Positions 1-12,446 of a stretch of DNA of 64,000 nucleotides are shown here, piece after piece. How positions within the stretch are numbered: position 1 is the first letter of the stretch; each line of letters opens with the position of its first letter. The position numbers were made by a program, and so were the translations under genes. This DNA comes from Chromera velia. Its lineage: Eukaryota; Sar; Chromeraceae. The notes under the pieces are model-generated. The model was not told the origin of the DNA, searched no databases, and was given only the letters and a program-made list of their open reading frames with translations. The stretch covers positions 43,881 through 107,880 of the forward strand of contig JAHBMJ010001450.1 of NCBI GenBank assembly GCA_018398765.1, read 5' to 3'.

Positions 1-2
1 CT

Positions 3-812
3 TTGGACTTGGGGGATTCTTTGGACGGGTTGGAGTTGGACAAAAAACAGACCAAGGCGCTGATCAGTGCCATCAAGTCCGCCTGGCATTTCGATTCAGA
101 CCTCCACACCGAAGATCAGGAAACAGAGTCTGGCATATCAGGGACAGGAGATGTGAAGGAATTCGAAGACCAATGTCTCCAGGTCAGTCAGCCAAAGAGA
201 AGAGAGAGAACATGGAGGGACAGCTAGAGAGCATGGATGGATGAATGAATGAATCAATCAATGAAAGTACGATGAAAGCGATGCACACGGCAATGATTTC
301 CTTTGCTTCCCTTCTGCTCTGCTGAGGACGTTGTTTTGAGACACTCGAGAGAGAGAGAGAGAGAACGAATCTACACGCTCACATTCCACCCCAAGTGGAG
401 ATATCTTGTTCTGCCTTCCATTTCTTGACTACTCGCACATTCTCTCCCTGTCACATACCGCATGCACGCATGCATGTATGCCCATTAATTGCAGGTCAAC
501 CGGGGCTGTTGGCCCCTCTTCGCTCCTCTCGAGCGAGCGTCTCTGTTCCTTTCTCTGTTGGAGTCCGACGAGCAGAACAAGACCAGCAACACGAACAAGT
601 CAAGCAAGGATCACCGGAAGACCCCCGAGTCCTTCTTTTCCCTCGAGTTCTCCCCCGCCCTCGCAGTCAAACACCGCCTCCAGCAGGTATGCGCAGGGGA
701 TGCATCTGAGAGTTTCTTGAACGGTCTTGCCAGAGAGAGAAGATGGAAGCAGATCGAAAAAGAAATTCAACAGGAAAGAAGCCTTACAGAAGCAGTCGAG
801 ATCACCAACTAA
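3..812 (+). CDS. 3' end of an unrecognised gene, two exons, cut by the left edge
   Basis: Two open stretches join at matching phase 0: the last bases of exon A end at 182 before a gtcagt donor, and exon B starts at 495 after a gcag acceptor and ends at a TAA at 810-812. The encoded tail is about 165 residues, with an acidic, Ser/Gln-rich first part and a charged helical last part (RRWKQIEKEIQQERSL near the C-terminus). No catalytic motif or named domain is visible. The gene continues beyond the left edge, so neither its start nor its function can be judged. The splice fit and the clean stop support it as real coding sequence; I do not recognise the family. Confidence 0.5.
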
Positions 813-1844
813 ACCGGAAACTCTTGCTCACTTTGCATTGATCTGCTTTGGTCTTGCTTGAAAACCGAAACGTGAGAGCCTTCCTTTTCTTTGACTTGCA
901 TTGGTCCAGCACGCAGTCCGTTTTTGGTCCGTGCTGGCATCCCTGAAAGGATTTGTCAATACCCAGGGCCGTGAACATCCCTCATACCCACCCACAAATT
1001 CAGATGGACGTGAGCTTGAGGGGATTGTCCGGCTAAAAAAAACGTATTACGCAGCACGGGCAGCAGCAAAGCGCAATCGATGTCAATCGCATAAAGACTC
1101 ACGACTCAGTCAGGCCGCTGGCACTTGAACTAATCTGCAAACGCATCCGTTGAAAAACAAAAAAGGCCAAAAAGCCATTCATCCCTCGCAGCTCTCACGT
1201 ACAGATAACAAAACAGCCAAAAAAGAATTGGGTAATAAAGAAAGGAAAAGCCCAGAGCCGGTCCGTGTTCGAAAGAAGAAAGAAGAGCCATTGTCAAAGA
1301 ATACAACATCGAATGAGTCTTTCTCAAAGGCAGCCTCTGCTCGACAATTAAGTGCCTCCACGTCTTCTGAAAACGTTCACCCAGGAAAAAGAAATACTTA
1401 CTTACTTAATGGCGGTTTAGCCTAGAGTCTGCGAAACTAAAGATAAACGGCAACCCATGCATGCAGTTCGTGCACAACGACTATAAAAGTTTAATACTTT
1501 AAAAGTATACCAAAAAGCTGAACGGTGTACCAATATCACTTGGACCTAAACTCAGAAATTCATGTTAATTTCTCAGTTAATTTTTAGTCAATCGACTTTT
1601 ACTATAGCCTTTACAAAAAAAAAGGTACGTACGTTAATATACGTAATATTTTAAACTTCATCGTACGTTGTCCACTAGGCTTGCCACTAAGTTGTCCACC
1701 CTATCAACTATGCCAGCTAGTATGCCAGTGGATGTATGCTATTCAATTTTCATTAATGATTCAATTCAAAGTTGGAATTAAAAGTAAATGTTGCCGCTAG
1801 ATTACACAATATCACTCTTTGACTAACTTGACTGTCATGCACTT
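813..1844. other. Intergenic stretch with an AT-rich island
   Basis: Convergent ends of the left-edge gene and the bL27 gene. From about 1440 to 1800 the base composition turns strongly AT-rich, with poly-A and palindromic words such as gtacgtacgt, unlike the flanking sequence. The short open frames at 901-1425 show no splice partners or family motifs. I see no gene here. Confidence 0.5.
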
Positions 1845-2969
1845 TCACATACTCTGTGGTCCTTCATCATCCGCAAAAGGTTTTGTGGGCAGTCTCTTCG
1901 GTCCTGTTTTCCTCCTCGTCATGATTTTTGGTTTCCGCAAAAAGTTGTCAGGCGTCTCAGGCAGATCGTAAGAGGGGAATTCCCTGTCAGGCAGACCCGG
2001 GTTCTCCCACTCGTCGTACTTGTTGGAGAAGAACACCCGCCTTGGAGGCGGTTTCTTCGGAGCGTTCACGAGGCTCTTGGGAAACGCGACTGCAGCCTTC
2101 ATGCGCAACTGGCAGATGTGGTGGTTCTCCTCCATCGACCTCACGTGCTCCATCCGGTACCTCCAGAGGTCCTCCACGAGGAGCTCCTCCCGCGGCTCGG
2201 GAAGGACGTTCATGACCATCACATCCCGAGTGATGTCGTGAGTGATCTTGACTCGGCCCTGAGGGGAAAAGGAGAAGGGGGAGGGGGAATACAGACAGCA
2301 CGCAGAAAAAGAGACGAGGAGACAGAACATTTTTTTCTTTTTCCCTCCTTTTCACATAGTGGGACAGACAACCAGGCACGGGCAAGCCGACAGACGGGGT
2401 ATCAGGGGGGTACACAGACTGGAGACAAAGCCGGAAGACGGTCAGTCTGCAGGAAAACGCGCTGAAAAACAACAAAGGCAGGCACATACTTATCCGATTC
2501 CGAGCAGGCAACCAAGCAGACGGATTGACAGATTGATGGATGTATCGAAAACATGCGGACAAATTGTACACCAACAAAGAGCAGTTGGGCACACACACAT
2601 GCACAATGACATAAGCAAACAAACGTTGATATCCGACCAACAGACAGTCTCCATTTTCCATCTCTTCATCGTCGGCCCTTTTCTTTCAAGACCTCAAAGC
2701 TTCAAAGAATCAACATGGACGAATAAGGGATCTTTGCGACGTGCCCACGAGCATCTTCAGTCAATTCCACCCACTCATTCTCTCTCTCTCACACACACAC
2801 ACTCACACACGCACACACACGCACACACACACACACACGCACACACACACACACACGCACACGCACACGCACACGCACACACGCACACGCACACACGCAC
2901 ACACACGAACGCACACGAACGCAAACGAACGCACACGCACGCACACGTGCACACGCGCACAGGCACACA

Positions 2970-3008
<39 letters not shown>

Positions 3009-3563
3009 GCACGCACGCACGCGCACGCACACGCACACAGCCACACTCCCGCTCCCACTCAAAACAAAACCCACTCAAACACCCACTGCTTCGCTCAACG
3101 ACGCACCCACACAGCCATACACTCACCCAGCAAGTTGAGAGGAGAGACGTGAAGCGTGCAGCCCGAACATTTTCCCCCGGGTAGTATTTGTGTTGCCGTC
3201 TCCTCGTTGCTATGGGGTAGTTGGGGGACACGAACTTGCGTTGTTGCACCTGCAACCGCGGTTTTGCATGCACACAAAGCATTTTCAGAGAAGCAGAGAA
3301 GGGTTGCTTGCCACCAATTAGAACGTTCTCGAGAGAGCAGGGAACAGACGCGTAGCACAGGGCAGAAGCATTCTGTCCCATCACTTAGCCTTGGAGATAT
3401 CCCTTCATTTTCTGCAGCAGTGACATATATCACCTTGACTCACCAGCATCGCGCGTGGTCCCACATATTCCCCCGCGACTTTCTTCGGTCCATTCGACTG
3501 GCTCCTGTGCGAGCACCCCTTTCGCTTGTATGCTTGGTGCTTGGTCGCTTTGCAGCGCTGCAT
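1845..3563 (-). CDS. Mitochondrial-type large-subunit ribosomal protein bL27, three exons
   Basis: Exons on the minus strand are 3563-3444, 3249-3127 and 2258-1845, all joined in phase 0 with gtgagt donors and cag acceptors; the product is about 218 residues. Once joined, the reading contains the bL27 core: KKVAGEYV, then [17 protein letters not shown], then GRVKITHDI. This matches the GxYV, I-A-T-Q-R, W-H-P-G and G-x-V-x-Y pattern of mitochondrial L27. An in-frame TAA lies 24 bases upstream of the ATG at 3563, which supports that start. The C-terminal half (about 120 residues past the L27 core, Pro/Arg-rich) is an extension. bL27 lies near the peptidyl-transferase centre of the large subunit. 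No signal peptide is seen, so mitochondrial rather than plastid location is inferred. Intron 2 holds a long CA repeat. Confidence 0.8.
2783..3050. repeat. CA/CACG microsatellite in bL27 intron 2
   Basis: About 265 bases of nearly pure (CA)n with interspersed CACG units, lying inside the second intron of the bL27 gene. The long Cys/Val and His/Thr open frames here are artefacts of the repeat. Confidence 0.95.
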
Positions 3564-4658
3564 GCATGAAGTGGAGGGATTCAATTATCTTGTGAGCAGG
3601 AAGAAGAAGAAAAGAGACCGAGTCCCCAAACAAACACTCCCATGCTCCTTCCTCACTCAAAGCAATTATATTTCTTTAATACACCGGGCTGATGCCCTTT
3701 GTCAGCCTTCCATCTGAACTGATAGGCACTGAACAAGAGCCAACTCAGCCGGCGTCTCCTCATATCCCTCCGACACGGATCGGACTGACACACTTACAAT
3801 TTGCTGAGCCTGTGCTCCCACCCAGAGGGAAAGACTCGAAAGAGGACACTCCAGGGCTGTCAGGAGCCCTGCAGCCCTGCTGAACATCGTTTCAATTCGT
3901 CAGAAGGAAAGTGCAGGGAGTTCAGAAAATAGATGCAGGGAGAGACGGGCATCAGAAGACCACCGGGAAATTCAAAAATTGACCGGATACTTCAAGATCT
4001 CGATCTCTGTCCAATCGAAAATGCACAGCTGGGCAGAAGCGAAGAAGCTGGTTATACTGTCCCTCCTTTGATGCCTCTAGAAGAGTCTCAGAGAGGACAT
4101 CGAGGATGGAGGACAGACTGAGTCGCCGTAGAGTCGGAGTAGACGGACCAAAATTTCATTCCATGCCTTCCCCGGTAAGCTGGTTCAGATGAACCTAGTT
4201 AAGGCTGGGAAAATGAAACCGATCGCGCCATCAAAAGTTTGTATGCGCAATTTTTGAGAGAGCCGCAAACACTCCGTGCGAGCGTCCCCGTCAATCCAAG
4301 AAGACCCGGCCATGTTTACGCAGATTCCCAGAAAATCCGTGCCCCCCAAGTCTTGCCTCAGATGTCTTTCCGGGGCCGTGGATCGAACGAAAGAAAGGTC
4401 AGTTTGCAAATCACACATTTTGAAGCAACACTTGACAATTTTTGCAGATTGAAGTGATCGTGATCGGCACTCTCAGACCAGCTCTAGAGGAGAAGAGTTC
4501 GAACAGACTCTAGAAGTGGATCCATCGGAAGCAGCGTAACAGATTGCCTCCGTGTGGTGGAGCCTGTACGTCGCTGGAGAATTTGAGACACCGTATCTGC
4601 TGGTATCCCTTCAAAGCTCTTTCTGACGGAAACCGGTTCAGGGAGAAATATATCCACA
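3564..4658. other. Region between bL27 and the next + gene; only weak exon candidates
   Basis: Head-to-head spacer of about 1.1 kb. A short + frame (about 4239-4393) could splice through gtcagt to a small exon at about 4448 that stops at once. No family motif supports it, and the region may simply be promoter and 5' leader for the gene starting at 4659. Confidence 0.3.
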
Positions 4659-6776
4659 ATGGAGGGTCATCCACAGTCCCGACAGCCCTTGGTGTGTCGT
4701 GAACCTGATGCTGACTCATTCGATGTGTCTGAGAGCGCGTGTGTGAAGGCTCTTGGTTTGGACTTGAGTGAGATCCGCAGGAGTTCCAATGCCTCCTGTT
4801 CAACTATTTCGAAGCCCCCCAACCAGAAGGGCTCCGTCTTATCCACAGCCTCCATGGACGATCTCTTCCTTTCTCCCACCATAGAAAGGTCAGGAAACAC
4901 CTGTTTGTGTTCCCGGGGGCGACAGAAAAGCAAGCAAAATTGACTGCACTTCACGACCCACAGGTTTTGATTAGATACATATTTCTGTGTTTGCAGGCTC
5001 GACTCGAAGCTCGGCGACTCGTATGAGAGGACAAAGAATGACAGGCCGATGCCCACCAAGTCTGCAATGCGTCACGCCAAATCGGAGAGGAAGGCCCACC
5101 GTGTGACCATCGCTCCGTGGGGTGCTGAGGTAGTCTCACCCCCCTCGTCTTTCCTACTGTCTCGCGAGAGCAGTGACTGGCTCTGGCAGGAGGAGGGAGA
5201 AGACAAAGCGCTGTCCCCTCTTCCGCTCTCCCTTCCCGGGCCTGAAGTTCCCGAGGGATCCGTGCTGAAGGAGGCACGTGCCGGGTGGGTATTGAAGCAT
5301 TTGTTCGTCTCCTGACTTTCCTCCCGTGAGTGTTCGTCTGTGTCTCGGGCTCGTTGCTCAGTCGGGGCAGACTCTGCATTAGAAATGGAACAACGAATGT
5401 TTCCCGCCCACCGCTATATCCCTTCGGATCTGCGTGATTACCTCCTGCATTTTGGTGGATGCATCTCTTCTCTTCGGTCCTTTCCTTGCACACTTTATTG
5501 TCCGCGTTGACTTTTCGTTAGTTTGTATGGAGTGAGGTGAGTTGAGATGAATTCACTCCTTCGGCTTCGTCTGCCCTCTTGCAGGTGCAGGAAGGACGGC
5601 AAGGGTCTCGTGGAGTTGTTTGGAAAGCGCCTGTTGGTGACTCAGCCTTCGTCTGAGAGTTCCATCTCGGAGCCGGCAGACGAGGCCGAGGAGGCAGAGA
5701 GGAGAGCCGTGAGGAGAAACACTTACCTGAACGCTCTCCCTGAGGATCTCCGGAGAAAGGCCGAGGAAGAGGAGGAGGTGGGAAGTAGTAAGTGTACGAG
5801 GGAGTATGAACATGAAGACACAGTGGGTGGGGCTGGAAGAGGGGTCGCCCCCTCTCTCTCCCCCGAGACTCTGCACGTTCACGGACCCCCATCCACGACC
5901 TATGCCTCTTCCTCTTCCGACAGGGGAAGTGCCTCTGCTGCCGCTTCCTCCACCTACAAGCCTTCATTCTTCCTGTCCCCCCACGGCTGTGAAACCACAG
6001 TAGCGGGAGATCACCCAGGAATTGATGGAGGCAGTGGGAGGCGAATGTCTGTAGGTCCTTCTGAGGCTCTCTCCCTTTCCCCCTCAGTTTTCAGTTCTCA
6101 GCAGAGTCCGATGACTTCGCCCTCACACGTTTCGCTCTCCCTGCCGATTGACCTCCAGTCCATCCGCTACGGACCCCCCCGGATCCCCCATGAAGGCCTC
6201 CAGTCGCAACTCTCACTTCCGAACTTTCCTCTCACAAGAGGGTTAGGCGGAACGTTAGAGGACGATGCGGAGGCAGCGGACGAGTGTGCAGCACCTCGGC
6301 ATGGGGCTGCTCGCCCCTGGCTGAGTCTCTCTGAAGGGTGTGACAGCAGTGAAAGTGGGAGCCGGAGCAGAAGCACAGGCAGGGCAGGGGAGAGCGACAA
6401 GGTGTCAGAGGGAGGTTTCGGGCTGTTTGGCATGAACGCCTGTGGGGGGGGGGCCTCGACACGCAACCGAAAAGGCTCGCCGNGGGGGGGGGGGAGACTG
6501 CACACGTCGTTTTCAGTCCCGGGAGGGAAGGGACAGGCACTGAGAGAGAGAAGGAAGGAAGGAAGGACACGTTTGTCACTGTGTTGTACGATTTTTCTCT
6601 TTCTTCTATCTGCCCATCCTCTTGTCTTGACGTCAATGAGGAGACGAGAGGATTCGACCGAGACAGAACCCAAAAGATTTTCCTCGATGCTGCCTGCATT
6701 GCCTCTTTCCTCTGTCTCTACCCCTTTCTTGTTTTTCTGCACGGATCGATCCATGCATGTGTGGGTAGTTGTCTGA
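4659..6776 (+). CDS. Unrecognised Ser-rich protein, at least three exons
   Basis: ATG at 4659. Exons 4659-4888, 4997-5284 and from 5585 join in agreeing phases (AG|G and GG|G) through gtcagg and gtgggt donors. The joined protein has a Ser-rich N-terminus, a basic stretch (HAKSERKAHRVTIAPWG), a short CRKDGKGLVELFGKRLL segment, an Arg/Glu-rich helix (residues about 200-245) and then several hundred low-complexity Ser/Gly/Pro residues. No known domain is visible. The downstream end is uncertain: the open frame runs to 6776 across a poly-G tract with an ambiguous base at 6483, and the last 80 residues look like read-through past a missed donor. Signs of real coding are the phase agreement and the codon texture of the first three exons. 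Confidence 0.4.
6440..6493. other. Poly-G tracts with an ambiguous base
   Basis: Two G runs (about 6443-6450 and 6484-6493) with an N at 6483 lie in the last exon of the Ser-rich gene. The base count here is unreliable, so the reading frame beyond this point cannot be trusted. Confidence 0.8.
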
Positions 6777-9700
6777 GGCCGTCATTACGAAGGAGGTGAA
6801 AAGAGAATGAAACAGGAAAAAAGGACCGAGGGAGAGAAGTGAATTAGACGCATTGTGCGTCTACTCTGAACATGAACAAAGCGGTGCGTTTACAGGCTGT
6901 CCAGCCGAAACAAATCGATATCCAGTGCCCCGTCTTTTCTAACTGACTGACTTACTTACTTACTGACTGCCTATTGAAGGCATATGTGTGCGCGCACGCA
7001 CGCGTCTGTGTGTGAGCGAGTGATTTTACAACCGTGTAGCGTCTACAGCCTGCTCTGTTTAGGCGGGTGACTCTGTTTACAGAAAGACAGCGAGACAGAA
7101 AGAGACTGCAACTGTCCTTTCCTTCTTTCTGTCTTCTTCCTCTTATAAGTCAGTTGCCTTTTGCAAGTCTCAGGGAATAGAAGAAAACTCCCCCACCCGG
7201 ATCACCTTACCTTACCCGTCTGAATTCAACTCAGCTGAGGGCAGAAGGGGTCCACGACTGTGACTGACTGACTGAGGAGAGACTATAGCGCTGCAGTCAC
7301 CCGGCTGGATGATCTAAATGCATGAGGCATGAGTGGCCCTTGTTTTCCCTTCAATTAATACGTGACCGTGTTGTTTTGTTTCGGTGTTTTCGTCGTCGCT
7401 GATTCCGTGTACATGCGTGCCTTGTCTGAACTCTGCCTGGGTGATACTCAATCAGGCATATATTCACCGGGAGGCGGGTAGAAAATTCAAAAGTAGGCAT
7501 TGTCTTGTTATCATCTTTCCTTTCTTTCATTCTTACCTTGCTTCCTTTCATGCCGATTATACCGTCTCAACCTGGGTATAGACGTTGGCTCGTCGCTTTC
7601 TCAGGATCATGAAGTGAAATGTCAGTTCATGTCTGTTGGCAATGCATCCTTTCGTGAAATTAAAGATTCTTTCGATGGCTTATATACATGTATGGATTCA
7701 ACAGTCAGTCTTCCAAAGGTTTGACTGACTGGCTGCCTGACTGACTGCTTAATGTATGATGTTTGTACTTCACTTTCCTCCTTCTTTCCCCTTGTTTCTC
7801 TTCTCCGCTCTCTCAGGTAGAAGTGGGCTCAGGTGGTAAACCTGCCTGCCTGTCCACGCAGGTACACTAATTGAGGAAGAGAGAGACAAAAGTCGAGAGA
7901 AAGAAAATTAATGGGGGGATTAAGAAGACAGGAAAGAACCTAGCTTAGAGTGCATGATTTCCGCGTGCTTGCGCTGGATTTAGTTGCATGTCATGCAAAG
8001 CTTGCCATGCTTGGAGTGCCGCGCACTCAAGCATGCGTGAGAGTGGCCTGAAGAAGACGTGCAGATCCACCGACCTTCATCTCTTCTCGGTTCGCTTTGT
8101 TTTGTTTTGTTCCGTCTGTTCTCTCTCTTCTTTTCTTATCTTCTCTTGCAGGGGGGAAAGCAGCAATAAAGAAATAATGAATGTTTCAATCCCAATCCTT
8201 TTAGCCTTGTTCCTTTCTCTCTCTTCCCTTCCGTCTGTGCATGAACGAGCGCCTGAACGAATCCGTTTACAGGTGCAAACAGTGTAGCGCTTTTGTGCTT
8301 CTTGAACTCTTTAAATCTTGAAATCAAAAATCCCCTCCCTCTTTTTGGCTCCTTGCATGTGAGTTTGAGTGAGTTGGGGTGTTGTCGGGCGGGCTCTTGT
8401 TTGCAGCGCCCTTTCCTGTTCTGTTTTGACTGACTGAGTTAACTCCTCTCTTCCATCGATTGATTGATCACCAGACAAGTACAGTAAAAGCAGAAAAAAT
8501 GTGTGGTGCACGAGGGGAAGGGAGCAGCTCGCTTTTCTTCTTTCTCAATTCAGAAGCGCTCGTAGTAGGGGTCTGACTGTCGACCTTGACCTGACAGAGC
8601 CTGAAGGAATGAATCAGACAGAAGGGATGGAAGAGATCCTTTCACCTAATCAACTGTCACTTCTGCCTGAACTCTGCTTTCAAAGGCCCTCGTAGCTCTA
8701 TTGTGCAAGAGGGTGTTGTCCTTCTTTTGCCTTAATTGTCTTTTTGTTTGCTCCGGTGGTTGTCTACTGTGATCACCTTTTCTCGCGAGCAGAGAGAGCA
8801 TGGCAACAACAGTCGAAGTATAGAAGGGAAGGGGGGAGTTGAAGGAAGAAGAAAGCGAGGGAAAGGTGGATTTGGAGATCGAAAGCCGACATCATCGAGG
8901 ATGGACTAATTTTCTTTCGTTTGAATTTCTTCTTCATTAGCATGCAGGCAGGCAGGCAGGCAGGGAAGTGCCGATCGAGCCCCCCTCGTTCTTTCTTCTT
9001 TTGTTCCACAATGACAAAATAGGTAGGTGAGTCAGAGCGACTGATGAGGGCAAAAGGAATGAAAGAGCTTGAAGTGAGTGCGTGTTGCTTTTTGGGTTGG
9101 TTGGCCCACTGCTGAAAGAGAGAAGGGAAGCTTCGACCAGAAGGAAGGAAGGAGGAGAGAAAAAGAGGGAGAGGAGCCGGGACATACCGGAAATTGCAGA
9201 CTTTCTAAACAGCACATTCATTGTCAACCTGTCTACTTAGTTCAAGTGGAGACGGACACTTCCTTCCTTTCTTTCTTTGAACCCATGAACGGAAAACTCA
9301 TCAACCAAGCAACCAAATGGACAAAAGGAAAAGCGACTAGACAAAGAGACAGAAAAAGAGAGAACTCGATGGATGGATGGAGGAAAGTCCAATTGGCTTA
9401 CTTATGCGACCAAGCGCCGGTCGTGCTTCACTTATTTTGCTCTGTTACTTGTCTTAGTCAGACGCATGGGTGTGAAGTCTACATGCGTCTGCGTGTGCGT
9501 GCGTGCATGTGCAACAGAAGGAAAATGAGAAGGGGCGAGGGCGTCAATTGGAAGGCAGGGAGTGGGAACGAAAACAGGAATGAAGGAAAGAAAATTTTGC
9601 GCTTTACTTCATTTCCTGCAGAGGAGACTGCATGCAGGGAACTCAGAGAGAGAGCTGGTGCCTCTTCCCTCCCTTCCTTCGTTTCCTCTTGTCAGAGAAC

Positions 9701-10189
9701 TTTTGCCCATCCTTCCTCAACAGGACGACCGCCTGCTTTCCCGGATCCGCTGGCCGAAGGAAGGCTTGAGGAACAACGGAAAGTAGCGGTACTGAAAGGA
9801 GGATAGAAGAGATATGCGCAAACCCCCTCCCTCTCTATTCTTCTATGTGTGTGTGTGTGTGTGTGCATGTCGCGTCAATGTGAAGTGTATCGTTGCACTG
9901 TGTGTTGCTGGCTGCGTAGCCCTGTGAGTTTTGACTAGAGTTTTGAAGCATCTGTCCATGCACTGTGAAGCAAAACGCGTTCTCCTCTTGTGTGTGCAGA
10001 ACTCAGAGTAGACAACTTCGTATCATGTCATACAAAAAGGTCTCGCACTTCCTCTCACTCATCTGTTTCTGCCCACTCCCTAGCCCACTCCGGCTCCTTT
10101 TATGTTTCTTTTGTAGTTTCTGCTTGTGTCTACTGCATGTACGTCATATGTATGTCATATGTGCCAGTGTATTAGTCCGCGTAAACAAA

Positions 10190-10650
10190 AAAACAGAAAA
10201 AGAAAAGATTTAAAACCATACAAATCAAATCGTTTCTTTGTCTAATTGAGTATGAAAAAATCAAATAACAAATTATAAATTGTATAATCTATACATATCG
10301 TAGTGTTGCATTTTAGTTGATTGAAAATAAAAAATGTATAGGCTAAGAACTAGGACCAAGAAAATTCTTTCATTCAAATTAAACTAGTGGATTTGTGAAT
10401 GCATTTCAAAATAAGTTTAGAACCGTTAACATATGCATATGAATTTATATGAATTGATTGATGTAAAATTGTAAATCAAGTTAAATGCTGATTAAAATTT
10501 ATTTCACAATGATTTTAATTTTTTAAAACTAAATTAGTAGTCAATTTATGCCTTAAATTCCTACTTAAATTCACTTGTAAATTTACATACTTGAATTCAC
10601 ATTCAAGTTCATTTAAATTTATTGAAATTCACTTCTAAAATTTAAATTGC
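10190..10650. other. AT-rich island
   Basis: About 460 bases dominated by A and T, with repeated words such as aaattca, ttcaaatt and caagttcattt in both orientations, sharply bounded by normal-composition DNA. No open frame, terminal repeat or element motif is visible. Confidence 0.6.
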
Positions 10651-11553
10651 AAGGCTGAAGGCCTAGCTGAAGGCAGGCGGATCAAAAGGAAACGCTAGGG
10701 GAAACGAGAACAAACTAAGATTCTAAGAAAAAAGTCATAAAGGGGAGTTTTAATTCAATCTTACAGTGCCGTGGCACAAGCATCAAAAGACAAGGGCGCA
10801 CTTCATTGAGGTCTAGCACGTAGCCTGCTAAACGTCTCATCTCAAGCATTCGCCTAGGCATTCGCCTGTGCCTTTCTCGGTTGGAAATTTAATTTAAACG
10901 GGAAGCGTACGACAGGTGGTTCGGCGGTTGCCAGAGCGGCTGGCATGCAGGCGGGTGTGCAGGTTGGGAGCGGGCGGCTCTGTTTTATAGGATTCTGTGC
11001 CAGTGGCACAGCATACAAGGGACGGTATGCGGGGGGCAGGGGGGCGCTGCGGAACCGGGTCCATTAATTTGTCCACGAATGTGGAGACAAGTACTAGCCG
11101 GGGTGGAAAAAAACGTTCAGAAAGGCGGGTTCTTCGATTTCTTCCCATAAAATTCCGCTAATTTCCGTTGGGAGGGGAAATTTTGGCGGCGACGGTTAAT
11201 CGAAGGAAGAGAATTGAAATCGTCTCTGGTGAGGTCTCTCCTTTTCTTCTTTTCTGCACGCGCTGAAGTGGTACACCTCTGATTGGCGAACCCTTCGGCT
11301 GTGTCAGCCGAGCTCGGGGTTCTCCTTGTCGATCAGGCGGGCTGGCAGGTGGGCGGGGCGGGGGGGAGGGGCGGAGAGGCATGCAGAGAGACAGACAGTG
11401 AATAAACAGCGGAGTTTACACTTCTACTGTCCCTGATACCTCATCAGAACTTCTTTTGAGACGGTCACGCATCGGTTTCGTAAAGAGAAAGGCAAGTAGT
11501 GCAGTTCCTTGTCGATTCTGTTTGTACGTCGATGAGGGAAGACGCGCAACACC

Positions 11554-11607
11554 CACGTATCGGGAGAGGCCTACCCGAGCATACCTGGGATTTGATGAAG
11601 ATCCCAG
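11554..11607 (+). repeat. Copy 1 of a short dispersed duplication
   Basis: A segment starting cacgtatcgggagaggc and running to the word gatcccag is repeated at 12386-12446 in the same orientation, with a few differences and a short insertion near its end. It is too short and complex to be a microsatellite. Confidence 0.7.
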
Positions 11608-12106
11608 AGCTGGCATGTCAAACCTCTCCGTACAGTGGAAAGAGGACGCACCGGATCGCTGTGCACCCCCCATGTGGATGGCGGTCTTCCTCCCCTTTTT
11701 TCCCTTCCTCTTGTGATCTTATATCCGCTTCTATCTCGGGAGACCAGGAACAATGACTCTCTGTTCTTCCCCTCTCATCTTATTGTTCCGATCTCTTTTT
11801 CTAACTGTTGACACATGTGCACCTCCTGCAGACTATTGAAGAACCCAAAGGAGTTCCGCCAATAATCTCTTTATTCGTGTTTTTTGTAATGCAGCCCGTC
11901 GGAAACGAAAAGAATAAAGACCTTTCAGAGACAGAGTCAAACCTCAGAGGAGATTCCGAACTACGTCGCTTTAATGCACCTATCCAACTCTCTCTCTTTT
12001 TCTCTCCCGATCGTTCTTTCTCTGGCCGAGCCGCTCAGTAAGGACAAATGGCTGCATGAGAGAGCGATCGGGGATTTTCGTGACGTCTTTTGCTCTTGAG
12101 TCAGTC

Positions 12107-12143
12107 AGACACTCAGTCAGTCAGTCAGTCAGTCAGTCAGTTG
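12107..12143 (+). repeat. AGTC tandem repeat
   Basis: About eight uninterrupted units of the tetranucleotide agtc. Confidence 0.9.
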
Positions 12144-12385
12144 GTGAGTCAGGAAGAAGGACACAGAAATTATATTTCTGCTCTCTCCTGTCCGCACTCA
12201 GAAGTTCCCGTGCGCTTTCATCACATTTGACTTTTCTCCTTTTCATGTCGGATCACTTTGCTTCAACCAGTCACACCATTGTGCTTTGCCCCATCAGAGA
12301 CATTCGCATCATGTTTGGCATGAAATTGCAAACGGGGAATCAGAAAGATACTCCTTCAGACACAAGGAGAAAGTTACACCTCAGT

Positions 12386-12446
12386 CACGTATCGGGAGAG
12401 GCCCACCCGAGCATACCTAGGATTTGATGAAGTCTTAGATCCCAGA
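12386..12446 (+). repeat. Copy 2 of the short dispersed duplication
   Basis: Same orientation as 11554-11607; shares the words cacgtatcgggagaggc, acccgagcatacct and ggatttgatgaag, then diverges slightly before the shared end. Confidence 0.7.

Noticed and set aside
2741-3384. Long open frames of His/Thr or Cys/Val on both strands
   Set aside because: They are produced by the CA microsatellite; the true coding in this area is the bL27 exons 3563-3444 and 3249-3127.
5547-6776. Full 409-codon frame as a stand-alone gene
   Set aside because: The first part is intron, and the acceptor at 5584 joins it to upstream exons; the last part crosses an unreliable poly-G tract.
9078-9806. 242-codon open frame on the plus strand
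   Set aside because: It starts at a non-ATG codon, has no domain or splice partner, and its residue mix reflects GGAAGG-type repeats.
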